Assembly (NCBI GenBank): GCA_019095985.1
Contig: CM032663.1
Span: 36,972,422 to 37,036,421, forward strand
From: Streblospio benedicti
Lineage: Eukaryota; Annelida; Polychaeta; Spionida; Spionidae
DNA length: 64,000 bases
Direction of reading: 5' to 3'
Positions 61,801 through 64,000 of the stretch are shown here, piece by piece (within the stretch, counting starts at the first letter, position 1; the number at the start of each line of letters is the position of its first letter). The position numbers and the translations under genes are program-made. Below the pieces are notes generated by a model. That model ran no database searches, was not told the DNA's origin, and saw only the letters and a list, made by a program, of their open reading frames with translations.

Positions 61801-63918
61801 ATCATTCAAAAGTATGAAATATTAGTAAATTGTATGTGCAGCATTATTGTAATGTGTTAAAAGATGTCTCAAATAGACAAAATGCATTTGTTGAAAGTAA
61901 GAATTGATTATTGTTGACTACCGGGTAATTATTTTAATAATATTTGGAAGCATTTATAGGGAACTCACCATTTAGGTAAATCTATTACATGTATATGGAA
62001 CATCATATATAATACTTATCTAATGCTATGTACATATACAATACTTTTGTTCTCAATGCATTTAAACGGTGCATTTACATATATATTTGGATAGCACTTG
62101 TATTTAATTAAATTGTGGTTGTGGAATATATTGCTATGTCCTAGTTTTGCGTATTAGGTATTAAAAAATGCTTGCATTTTGATTAATATTATCATTTTCA
62201 TTATATTGCCGTTGAGATTCGATAAAAGCGCTAAAGTATCTGGTTTTCCCTGTATCACAGGCTCAGCGCGCCCGCATGCTGCTGGTTGGGGACTCAGCAG
62301 TCACATCCAAGGGACTCACAAACGTCGCCGCAGAGTTCCTGCCAGAATTTGTGTCCCTCGATCTGTTGCATGCATATGAGCTTGGCCCCAAGAAACCCTG
62401 CTACAAAGGTAAGTGTCAGCGTACAAAATGGGCCTGTGATAGCTGATTTTAGGCAGGAATGACTGGATTCAAAAGTTAACAGCCCAATGGGGTGGTTACT
62501 TTTTGGAGCTCAGAGTCTCAATATTATGTGAAATTGAATAGCGCTGCAGTTAGAGTAGGGCTGCAGTATGCGGGTATGGTAGCATAATTGCAGAATATAG
62601 ATCTAAAGTAACCTTATTGATATAACTCGAGTGTTTTAGGCAAGTACAAGAAATAGGAACTATTTTGGGGGGTTTTGACTACTACCTGGCAGTTTTTCAT
62701 TTTTCTCTTTACGTAATAATCGTAAATAACAACATATGCACCAAAATCTATAAAATGCAGTACACAGTATGAATATTTTTGTATAGTGTATATGAATGTA
62801 TTGTAAATGATGTGTGACAACTAAAGATGTACCAGTAATAGAAAACTCCATTACTCCACTCATGTTGGTAATATTCATAACATAGAGAAGTGGTGATTAT
62901 GGGTGGAGCAAAGCATTGGCTAAAAACTCTAAGCTTACACACAATCATCAATAAAACAATACGTTTGCAAGACCTTGGAATATTTATTGCTACACTGTCA
63001 TGTTTATTCACAAGCAGACTTCCACCTATTGTGAGTCATACTGTCCTCACCACGCTATTCGTGTTGCAGACGACATTGAAGAGGAGATGGCACCATTGAC
63101 GGAGATGCTCGACCCGCCGCCGCTTGAGACCTACACGATTGAGGTGAACAAGGTGCGCGCAGCCGCAGCCAGCATCAGCTGGACCCACATCATGGGTGAG
63201 TGAGCAGCTGCACGAACCAAGAACTTCACAGTCATAATGTAGTTGTAGACCTTGGTGTGGACTACCTAAATTTTTGCAGATCCTTGCTGTTGTGTATTTG
63301 ATGAAAATACACATTTACTTTGTAGAAGTTTGAAAATATCCAGATTAATAATTAGCAGTGAATTTGCAAATTTCCAAGATATGATAGGTTATTGTTATGG
63401 TTTAAAACTTGCTCCATATATTCCATTCATTTATCATTTATTATGCAGTTTATGCTTTTTCTTAGGATTAATCTGTCTGCATTTTAAATACGAGTCAATT
63501 CACTTAATTTATAACTGTTCTCATGCAACCAGCCTCAGTTTTATGGGTATTTTTCTGGGGTATTAAAAAAATGATTTTTGCTAAACCTTGCACGCTATTG
63601 ACATTAACATGGAGATTCTAATAGATAGGGAAGTCTAAATAAAACTCCCTCCTCACTCCATCCTACACCACTACAACAACTGTTCTGGTGAAAAGCTCTT
63701 GAATTGAACTTTCACACCGTTGATCTTGCAGGTTACCAGACAATCCTGCAACGTCTGTGCTCAACGTCCACCATCTGTGCAGCTGTCACTCCACCACTCA
63801 GCAAAAACAAGAGTGATGAGGAGAAGGAGAAAGATGAAAACTCACCTGCCACAGAGTTTGACCTCGACTTCATCAGTCACACACAGGCCGATATTAGACA
63901 GACTGACCGTGTGGTCAG
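6473..63918 (+). CDS. CFAP54: CFAP54, ciliary central-apparatus C1d scaffold (74 exons, 3' end outside window)
   Basis: CFAP54 (FAP54 in Chlamydomonas) is the large scaffold of the C1d projection on the central pair of motile cilia. It works there with CFAP46, CFAP74 and CFAP221, and loss in mouse gives ciliary dyskinesia. I recognise it from the N-terminal family block (PVLQAMEQE, ITPGYK, YNLALWQCYGRYL, CMCMESSVPLL, YTAVCQCYYDC), the FN3-like block (PGEKYVVGVGAY, IGETSRPIL) and YKWWSESL further on. The 74 exons sum to 9,939 nt (about 3,313 codons). The human protein is about 3,100 residues, so the end should be near. The start ATG (6473) follows an in-frame TAG at 6467-6469. All introns are GT-AG and phases match throughout, except for one base too many inside exon 8. 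The architecture is mostly alpha-helical TPR-like repeats with lysine-rich linkers. It is likely controlled by RFX through the X-box. Exon coordinates are given in the group entries. Confidence 0.96.
6860..7215. repeat. Degenerate tandem repeat in CFAP54 intron 1
   Basis: Three spaced copies of a motif like ACCCAAATGGTCCATATTTG occur near 6877, 7038 and 7166, each followed by a GGATCCAT/GGACCAT-type block. The unit is about 140-160 bp, with considerable divergence between copies. It is not coding. Confidence 0.6.
7968..8340. mobile_element. Nested foldback element in CFAP54 intron 3
   Basis: The outer ends are inverted copies: CATGTTATCTC (7968-7978) and GAGATAACATG (8329-8339). Inside is a second hairpin. 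TTTTAATACTATATTCTC (7981-7998) pairs with 8105-8122, and ATTCATCAAACAAAT (8013-8027) pairs with 8077-8091. It has no coding capacity. Either one element inserted into another, or this is one complex foldback MITE. Confidence 0.65.
8341..9139. other. Remainder of CFAP54 intron 3
   Basis: AT-rich intron sequence ending in the acceptor before exon 4 (TATATAG, 9138-9139). I see no gene or repeat structure in it. Confidence 0.5.
10840..11400. other. Start of CFAP54 intron 7
   Basis: No gene is supported. A TCAGGGTTAG motif near 10865 is partly mirrored by CCTAACCCTGAGG near 11075, which may mark the ends of a decayed element of about 220 bp. The remainder up to the next TIR element is plain intron sequence. 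Confidence 0.35.
11399..11880. mobile_element. CpG-rich TIR element, 19-bp perfect ends
   Basis: The ends are perfect inverted copies: GCGAGGGGCACATTCCACC (11399-11417) and its reverse complement (11862-11880). The 482-bp body is rich in CpG and repeats GTGGCCGTA-type words. A strong internal hairpin around 11518-11567 pairs GGTGGCCGTA...AAGAAGTTTGGC with its complement across a short loop. Base composition contrasts sharply with the AT-rich intron. The short open frames inside are not gene-like. This is a non-autonomous DNA transposon of unassigned superfamily. Confidence 0.8.
12355..12625. repeat. Segment bounded by a short direct repeat
   Basis: GGCAAAACCCTTAGTGCTGC (about 12367) recurs as GGGCAAAATCCATAGTGCTGC (about 12594) in the same orientation. 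The roughly 230 bases between are more GC-rich than their flanks. I cannot assign a family. A decayed mobile element or an old duplication would both fit. Confidence 0.4.
12991..13318 (+). repeat. Direct repeat copy 1 with tRNA-like A/B boxes (SINE-like)
   Basis: About 328 bp, closely matching the copy at 13727-14069. It contains an A-box-like word (TGTGCAGTGG, about 13231-13240) and a degraded B-box-like word (GTTTGATTCC, about 13288). It lacks about nine bases present in copy 2 between the boxes. A tRNA-derived SINE, or a SINE captured by the enclosing TIR element, would explain it. Confidence 0.65.
13727..14069 (+). repeat. Direct repeat copy 2 with tRNA-like A/B boxes (SINE-like)
   Basis: This is the better copy. 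TGGTGCAGTGG (13973-13983) fits the pol III A box, and GTTCGATTCC (about 14040-14049) fits the B box, spaced as in a tRNA-derived SINE. The upstream part starts TGTGAAAGAAGTGGCC. Open frames within it are by chance. Confidence 0.7.
14520..14910 (-). repeat. Satellite-like repeat, reverse orientation
   Basis: Repeated units include GACCCCAGGGGCATGATT, ACCATGGTTTATAC-type words and ATTGAAAGAAAAATGATCC. Reverse-complemented, they match the tandem units at 24280-24855 (ATAAACCATAGCTGGGTCAT, CAATTTTCACCAAA). About two to three degenerate units of roughly 150 bp are present, inside the 2.56 kb TIR element. Confidence 0.65.
15272..16200 (+). mobile_element. Penelope-like retroelement fragment (GIY-YIG end)
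   Basis: This is the 3' part of a Penelope-like element. The first portion (VVLPYIKGLSERMAKVLK) is the region after the reverse-transcriptase core. It is followed by a GIY-YIG endonuclease (VYSIWCKNCPSLYIGESGRK, then RLKEHQ) with the CxxC motif typical of these elements. The C-terminal tail has NMNRDEGAYQLSHAYDNLL, another family hallmark. The reverse transcriptase proper is absent, so the copy is 5'-truncated, and its frame is broken at least once. An AATAAA lies at 16191. The TIR element to its left ends exactly at its first recognisable codon. It is an inactive relic inside CFAP54 intron 7. Confidence 0.85.
16224..16233 (-). terminator. Candidate poly(A) signals of the nested receptor gene
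   Basis: On the minus strand, overlapping AATAAA hexamers lie at 16228-16233 and 16224-16229, about 335 bases past the receptor stop codon. They are the nearest canonical signals I see downstream, so the 3' UTR would be about 350 bases. The placement is inferred. The area is AT-rich, so chance occurrence is possible. Confidence 0.5.
16567..20085 (-). CDS. IL-17 receptor-like protein, nested antisense in CFAP54 intron 7
   Basis: Coding exons on the minus strand: 20085-19870, 19684-19648, 18772-18635, 18068-17938 and 17616-16567, totalling 1,572 nt or 523 residues with consistent phases (0, 1, 1, 0). A signal peptide (about 1-16, MNIFIFTIWIPIIYGG) leads an ectodomain with candidate N-glycosylation sites (NLT, NCS, NQT) and a Thr/Ser-rich stalk (about 195-240). 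One transmembrane helix follows (about 245-268). The cytoplasmic domain (about 274-420) looks like SEFIR: it opens KKVAILCSEPQEECQKSF, and FHLMSDLENFHMFM near its end resembles the corresponding SEFIR box. SEFIR domains of IL-17 receptors recruit Act1/CIKS-type adaptors for NF-kB signalling. The ectodomain is shorter than in vertebrate IL-17RA. The ATG at 20083-20085 is chosen because it starts the signal peptide just inside an acceptor at 20088-20089, which implies an upstream 5' UTR exon that I cannot locate. The exact ligand is unknown. Confidence 0.85.
18773..19647. other. Intron 2 of the nested receptor gene
   Basis: AT-rich intron between the second and third coding exons of the minus-strand receptor gene. 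I see no additional exon or repeat in it. Confidence 0.5.
20088..21017. other. Between nested receptor start and CFAP54 exon 8
   Basis: This should hold the receptor's 5' UTR exon and promoter on the minus strand, because an acceptor-like site directly precedes the start-codon exon. I could not identify the donor or a promoter motif with confidence. The final bases are the polypyrimidine tract and acceptor (CCAG, 21014-21017) of CFAP54 exon 8. Confidence 0.4.
21018..21220 (+). CDS. CFAP54: CFAP54 exon 8 with an internal one-base frame shift
   Basis: The exon opens in phase 0 with LPWPRTQSEKLLVEMFEG and runs to ALACSNRRHAAVP, all typical of CFAP54. The same frame then meets TGA at 21153-21155. 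From about 21141 the next frame continues the family pattern (PPAPDTEVEVLDTYGEV, FMSAQEIIA) to the donor at 21221. It joins exon 9 in the correct phase to give GGGGNQGPINERL. One extra base around 21138-21147 accounts for this. Total exon lengths across all 74 exons agree with exactly one surplus nucleotide. An assembly or sequencing error is most likely. A real allele or a broken copy is possible. Confidence 0.85.
21600..22790. repeat. Inverted cluster of tRNA-related (SINE-like) repeat units
   Basis: At least two units in one orientation (about 21611-21944 and 21945-22140) are followed by two in the opposite orientation (about 22141-22470 and 22471-22785). This forms a large imperfect palindrome centred near 22141. 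Each unit contains T-arm/B-box-like words such as GGTTCGAATCCCAC and GAGTTCGAGTCCCATCTGGG. It also has a CTCTCTCTC stretch and the shared block AGCTCCTACCCACTATATTG. The B-box words and tRNA-like context suggest a tRNA-derived SINE family, arranged head-to-head in CFAP54 intron 8. Confidence 0.7.
22793..22943. mobile_element. Near-perfect 73-bp palindrome (TA-flanked MITE)
   Basis: The left arm (22793-22865) and right arm (22871-22943) are reverse complements over 73 bases with about one mismatch, around a 5-base loop CTTTC. The outermost bases are TA on both sides, as in Tc1/mariner target duplications, so a mariner-type foldback MITE is the simplest reading. The near identity of the arms points to recent origin or gene conversion. 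The transcribed intron would form a very stable hairpin. A short open frame through it is an artefact of the palindrome. Confidence 0.85.
23032..25802 (+). CDS. CFAP54: CFAP54 exons 9-14 (residues about 412-669)
   Basis: Exons: 23032-23141, 23360-23473, 23630-23798, 24107-24192, 25116-25253, 25649-25802. They complete the conserved N-terminal domain: GGGNQGPINERLTSKLPLPG, KLTKLAYCYEQWDTFDTLIE, NDPFYGADEKALEIL, DDYLIQLAEVLLSIITGPY, VDACLLLWKKCKDVF, and WVYILDIVHQVLGWCGL. These helical pairs are TPR-like and among the best-conserved parts of the protein. Exon 11 carries an acidic, Gln-rich insert (DNEEEEQQQHDS). The first two residues of exon 9 depend on the shifted frame at the end of exon 8. 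Confidence 0.95.
24027..24060 (+). repeat. Poly-T followed by (GT)n microsatellite
   Basis: A run of T leads into eight or so GT repeats just upstream of the exon 12 acceptor (exon at 24107). Confidence 0.85.
24280..24855 (+). repeat. Degenerate tandem satellite, about 150-bp units, in intron 12
   Basis: About four units share ATTCAATTTTCACCAAA-like, CATAGTTGAATCAT-like and GACCCCGCCCCANGGGTCCAT-like blocks in the same order, with much divergence. The same family occurs in reverse orientation at 14520-14910. It is not coding. Confidence 0.72.
25375..25610 (+). repeat. Degenerate minisatellite in intron 13
   Basis: Repeats of a motif like ATTGTGTCTGACCATGTGGA, with units of roughly 35-45 bp and irregular spacing, lie between exons 13 and 14. 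Confidence 0.6.
25803..26603. other. CFAP54 intron 14
   Basis: Plain AT-rich intron. I see no gene, repeat family or RNA. Confidence 0.5.
26604..29576 (+). CDS. CFAP54: CFAP54 exons 15-21 (residues about 669-880), variable linker
   Basis: Exons: 26604-26675, 27064-27126, 27641-27747, 28130-28231, 28690-28897, 29250-29305, 29550-29576. Exons 15-17 encode a poorly conserved Ser/Gly/Thr/Asn-rich linker. Exon 16 (phase 1 to 1) has two GTAG donors, at 27100 and 27127, either of which keeps the frame, so its last nine residues may be optional. Exons 18-19 return to helical sequence (AREILELGLQNVSYARSVVA, VWNMVRDLHLELTYMYHR). Exon 20 is basic. Exon 21 is a 27-nt microexon (YREKRLYPW) with clean splice sites in phase 0. 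Exons 16, 20 and 21 are supported by splice sites and phase more than by conservation. Confidence 0.82.
28265..28462. mobile_element. MITE with TACAGTARAAC ends in intron 18
   Basis: The left end TACAGTAGAAC (about 28270) is the inverted match of the right end GTTTTACTGTA (about 28448-28458). The roughly 190-bp body is full of repeated GGTCTNATTATAGAGGTGGTCT-type words. A single related end (ACAGTAGAACCTTTCTATTA) occurs near 26713. This terminal motif is common in invertebrate MITEs with TA target sites. Confidence 0.65.
29577..30539. other. CFAP54 intron 21
   Basis: AT-rich intron without a recognisable element or gene. Confidence 0.5.
30540..33671 (+). CDS. CFAP54: CFAP54 exons 22-28 (residues about 881-1189), FN3-like region
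   Basis: Exons: 30540-30704, 31141-31248, 31561-31647, 31974-32066, 32287-32469, 32680-32822, 33524-33671. The segment starts with a helical part (LNEAYIEDYDELVMYCQRN) and a charged coiled-coil-like exon 23 (ALGHIRKAEQEEKRLYMEN). A proline motif follows (PPPPILLCRTDTSMVFK). Exons 24-26 form a fibronectin-type-III-like domain: the AWYRLFCRSA and ELRVSGL strands, then PGEKYVVGVGAY, GKLIGDSIGETSRPIL. This order and wording match the FN3-like part of vertebrate CFAP54. Exon 27 (AYQVGHYRISMEATSVLWNH) and exon 28 (RMFLVSLFSSVDINMKEQEL) resume the helical repeats. Confidence 0.94.
33013..33355 (+). mobile_element. tRNA-derived SINE in CFAP54 intron 27
   Basis: The head has a tRNA-like A box (TGGCCGAGTAG, 33022-33032) of the Leu/Ser type and a B box (GTTCAATTC, 33067-33075) at the expected spacing. 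About 280 bases of body follow, including GCTCCCAGGGGAGTTGAGAA, and an AT-rich tail after CAGACGTTAACC. The plus orientation matches the host gene. The family name is unknown to me. Confidence 0.75.
34164..36553 (+). CDS. CFAP54: CFAP54 exons 29-33 (residues about 1190-1398)
   Basis: Exons: 34164-34319, 34908-35030, 35439-35599, 35831-35970, 36509-36553. The helical repeats are LVQCERLLVALELAGWLNEA, LALQAVVTCYGLLAPLIHY, VLERCCVILQEIPSSLRTKR and SITDSLHHMTACLTYHMAR. Exon 31 ends in a Ser/Thr-rich acidic stretch, and exon 32 has a basic block (LKKKKQFKGGSK) before EELKALEAHMLRLSRQ. Exon 33 is only 45 nt (VEHTDILAESETEPI). It has good splice sites and matching phase 1 ends, so it could be skipped without changing frame. 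Confidence 0.93.
36554..39140. other. CFAP54 intron 33 (2.6 kb), largely repeats
   Basis: A long intron dominated by the repeat complex at 36844-37985. The remainder (38300-39140) is AT-rich and shows nothing I can identify. Confidence 0.6.
36844..37985 (+). repeat. Complex repeat with about 310-bp tandem units and (GTCC)n
   Basis: The element starts with CTAGCTTCCCCGTCTCCTAC at 36844, which recurs at 37056. A GTCC microsatellite follows (37179-37207). Then comes a tandem array whose units begin GTGTACTTTGGCCTACTTTT. Full units of about 310 bp lie at about 37308-37614 and 37615-37930, each made of two related halves of about 150 bp. It ends in two copies of ATGGCCTGATCGGGGAA (37936-37970). 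The open frames that repeat the same peptide (CLYFGLL, YFGLLF) come from the repeat and are not genes. Confidence 0.8.
39141..42047 (+). CDS. CFAP54: CFAP54 exons 34-38 (residues about 1398-1608), Ser/Lys-rich insert
   Basis: Exons: 39141-39233, 39578-39704, 40051-40141, 40899-41138, 41967-42047. The start is helical (EEPSILHAYIAYLPSKLAIK, RKRARYLEFFVQTAQKGLSE, LEWCEEMDVWLERRND). Exon 37 (residues about 1502-1581) encodes a low-complexity charged insert. It contains RRNS twice and RRMS once, which fit the PKA consensus R-R-x-S. Exon 38 adds a lysine-rich stretch (PRSKAKSKKQDDSSPKKGKK). This part is probably disordered, and the insert is likely lineage-specific. Neighbouring exons on both sides are well conserved. 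Confidence 0.9.
42250..46154 (+). CDS. CFAP54: CFAP54 exons 39-47 (residues about 1609-2027)
   Basis: Exons: 42250-42386, 42496-42627, 43210-43403, 43611-43804, 44081-44196, 44585-44702, 45031-45119, 45411-45554, 46024-46154. The helical pattern runs from QQEELEIRCVEILMTYFVDL through EMPWRSHLNIVQGLSHFGVF. A Pro/Lys-rich linker follows (KPPPPLYPIPVDDEEDTPR, TNKKKKKDPEN), then SEARAILTNTFRYFTRAVV, HWTLLQNAARVMWNVAHTAL and FLSVEALRAMVCEPFHMAAD. Last come MRRLVLRVLELLYLEGKWER and LVDIALRFNAISDDRYADQV. This is TPR-like armature around residues 1800-2000. The donors of exons 40 (GTTAGT) and 46 (GTGAGT) were fixed by phase. Confidence 0.94.
44324..44425 (+). repeat. 17-bp minisatellite, six units, intron 43
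   Basis: Six head-to-tail units of exactly 17 bp based on AGGTGGTCCCATTANNN. A partial unit precedes them and more degenerate copies trail to about 44540. It lies between exons 43 and 44. Confidence 0.85.
45160..45376 (+). repeat. Tandem duplication of about 105 bp in intron 45
   Basis: ACTATAGAATTGATACTTTT and CCCTGGGAAGGGTATGGATA occur twice in the same order, and both copies end near a CTGGAAAAAGA word. The copies differ by a few substitutions and small gaps. This is a recent local duplication just upstream of exon 46. Confidence 0.75.
46155..46966. other. CFAP54 intron 47
   Basis: Plain AT-rich intron. Two overlapping open frames begin at its 5' end but only run on from exon 47 and carry no recognisable domain. 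Confidence 0.55.
46967..49729 (+). CDS. CFAP54: CFAP54 exons 48-54 (residues about 2027-2371)
   Basis: Exons: 46967-47095, 47368-47523, 47878-48081, 48275-48362, 48730-48918, 49177-49303, 49589-49729. Recognisable blocks are FVPYIEKPQLSVPPDMSKEE, QINIVLSSYDKTIELLLAGN, GLAAEAMRELGNVQYHVGNM, RAAYKWWSESLDTLLGQLDS, INKYGLWGCLLGGVLASNIA and TSDLGLRTECCFLSGYLFKA. The YKWW and GLWGCLLG motifs match conserved CFAP54 helices in other animals. Exon 54 ends with TLVAALRFVTEELARCRHNL. Codon use in this part is GC-rich compared with the AT-rich introns, which makes the exons stand out. Confidence 0.95.
49976..54034 (+). CDS. CFAP54: CFAP54 exons 55-62 (residues about 2372-2749)
   Basis: Exons: 49976-50062, 50391-50567, 50969-51120, 51476-51615, 52388-52417, 53067-53237, 53533-53713, 53841-54034. 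The helices include LPLITLSQYFTTFVCRDLQR, VRVLTDLGLYHEALITLQQL and ALVHAHLMAAIAETIPVLPE. A basic linker follows, and then the 30-nt microexon 59 (VDEDEPEFLD), joined in phase 1 to the acidic start of exon 60 (HQDSDDDDSGQNKKRF). Exons 60-62 give TLLSAADSLLATVSEIIVES, LEAVVLSK-type helices and LDARLWLLTRFALVRSMIGE. Exon 59 rests on splice sites, phase and acidic composition only. Confidence 0.9.
51616..53066. other. Introns 58 and 59 around a microexon
   Basis: About 1.4 kb of AT-rich intron interrupted only by the 30-nt exon at 52388-52417. I see no repeat element or other gene. Confidence 0.5.
54035..56487. other. CFAP54 intron 62 (2.45 kb)
   Basis: The intron holds a TIR element (54171-54694). 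It also has a direct repeat of about 70 bp built on GATGCAGATTC...ACTTCCAACT, near 55625 and 56160, which may be the remains of a second element. A small CACACGGCATTAGTGCCGTG hairpin lies near 56335. The longest open frame (55686-56051) does not look like a protein and lacks splice context. Confidence 0.5.
54171..54694. mobile_element. TIR element, about 31-bp imperfect ends, intron 62
   Basis: The left end begins CTTCATATGAGCCGTAATGC (54171) and continues through GGTGACCCTGG. The right end (54663-54694) is its inverted match, CCGGGGCACCGCATCGTGGC followed by TCATATATGAAG. The 524-bp body has no coding frame. It is a non-autonomous DNA transposon of unassigned superfamily. Confidence 0.72.
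56488..59584 (+). CDS. CFAP54: CFAP54 exons 63-68 (residues about 2749-3079)
   Basis: Exons: 56488-56663, 57276-57458, 57664-57869, 58484-58574, 58781-58941, 59410-59584. Exon 63 is alpha-helical (SYCAEGVVEAEAAGDHEMQA, FLMLAAKLNMLQGRGIDSTL), like a TPR/SNAP repeat. Then come EVERLLVEVRQLSPQGALLR, QTRICQQYIEVQEILLQQLL, LYLPQLLPLVQVKLRLGHAM and ISERITSVEAELLLHMGKVE. Exon 66 starts at 58484. An AG upstream at 58452 would put a stop in frame, and a CTAAC branch-point-like word (58461-58466) with a TC-rich tract precedes the chosen site. Exon 68 ends in a basic stretch (SKRRREERAKKAK). Confidence 0.93.
56726..56925 (+). repeat. Degenerate tandem repeat in intron 63
   Basis: Four or more irregular copies of AGAAACTCAGCCAGTCATAC-like units, some with an added CACTCTTACCTAGCT block, lie just downstream of exon 63. 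Confidence 0.7.
59231..59329. mobile_element. Perfect 27-bp inverted repeat, 99-bp hairpin, intron 67
   Basis: The left arm GTATACAATTTGAGACACTA and onward (59231-59257) is matched without mismatch by the right arm (59303-59329). The 45-base centre also pairs partly (TTAAAACG with CGTTTAAA). It ends 80 bases before exon 68. It is most likely a very small young MITE. A transcribed hairpin so close to an acceptor could matter for splicing. Confidence 0.8.
59585..60359. other. CFAP54 intron 68
   Basis: AT-rich intron. I see no gene or repeat structure. Confidence 0.5.
60360..63918 (+). CDS. CFAP54: CFAP54 exons 69-74 (residues about 3080-3313), continues past window
   Basis: Exons: 60360-60458, 61119-61166, 61594-61686, 62261-62408, 63070-63195, 63732-63918. 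Exons 69-71 extend the lysine-rich linker begun in exon 68 (KNEEAKLKSDESIKSKKDEL, EKKAKKGAMSDKDQERKAAW). Exon 70 is a small 48-nt exon in phase 0. Exons 72-74 return to ordered sequence (AQRARMLLVGDSAVTSKGLT, FVSLDLLHAYELGPKKPCYK, TYTIEVNKVRAAAASISWTH, YQTILQRLCSTSTICAAVTP). Exon 74 ends at a GTGACA donor (63919) in phase 2. A TGA in the unspliced frame directly overlaps this donor, so either the gene ends at 63921 or, more likely, it is spliced onward outside the window. Confidence 0.88.
60459..61118. other. CFAP54 intron 69
   Basis: AT-rich intron with nothing I can identify. Confidence 0.5.
62409..63069. other. CFAP54 intron 72
   Basis: Plain intron with no recognisable element. Confidence 0.5.
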
Positions 63919-64000
63919 GTGACAAGATATTCTTCACTAGAAAACATCAATGCTATAGTAGTGGCTAAAGAGATACACCAATGAGACAACACTAATTTCT

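Noticed and set aside
1-64000. CRISPR array, prokaryotic operon or phage content
   Set aside because: Spliced genes, long AT-rich introns and eukaryotic repeats throughout. None of the tandem arrays has the spacer structure of a CRISPR.

Overview
This window is animal nuclear DNA: intron-rich, AT-rich, with GT-AG introns, many short foldback and terminal-inverted-repeat elements, tRNA-derived SINE-like repeats and a Penelope-like fragment. A single-pass IL-17 receptor-like protein, PLE remnants and the repeat style suggest a marine invertebrate, most likely a lophotrochozoan and perhaps a bivalve mollusc. The species assignment is inference. One 100-base run of N (880-979) marks an assembly gap.

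Nearly the whole window is one host gene on the + strand, CFAP54, which encodes the large scaffold of the C1d projection of the ciliary central apparatus. I assembled 74 coding exons from the start codon at 6473 to a donor at 63918. They total about 9.94 kb of coding sequence, about 3,313 codons, and the last exons lie beyond the window. The codon phase carries correctly across every junction, with one exception: exon 8 (21018-21220) contains a one-base shift. A textbook RFX X-box (6321-6334) lies 138 bases upstream of the ATG, as expected for a cilium gene.

Intron 7 of CFAP54 (10806-21017, 10.2 kb) contains a complete second gene on the opposite strand. It has five coding exons (20085 down to 16567) and encodes a 523-residue type I receptor with a signal peptide, short ectodomain, Thr/Ser-rich stalk, transmembrane helix and SEFIR-like cytoplasmic domain, that is, an IL-17 receptor-like protein.

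Layout: 1-6320 is upstream DNA with a gap, foldback elements and two copies of one MITE, and no supportable gene. 6321-10805 holds the promoter and exons 1-7. 10806-21017 is intron 7, with a CpG-rich TIR element, a 2.56 kb TIR element flanked by TTA, a PLE 3' fragment and the nested receptor gene. 21018-36553 holds exons 8-33, with an inverted SINE-like cluster, a near-perfect 73-bp palindrome, satellite-like arrays and a tRNA-derived SINE. 36554-39140 is an intron with a roughly 310-bp tandem repeat. 39141-63918 holds exons 34-74, with a 17-bp minisatellite, further MITEs and a perfect 27-bp inverted repeat. The two genes have no evident functional link beyond their nested arrangement.
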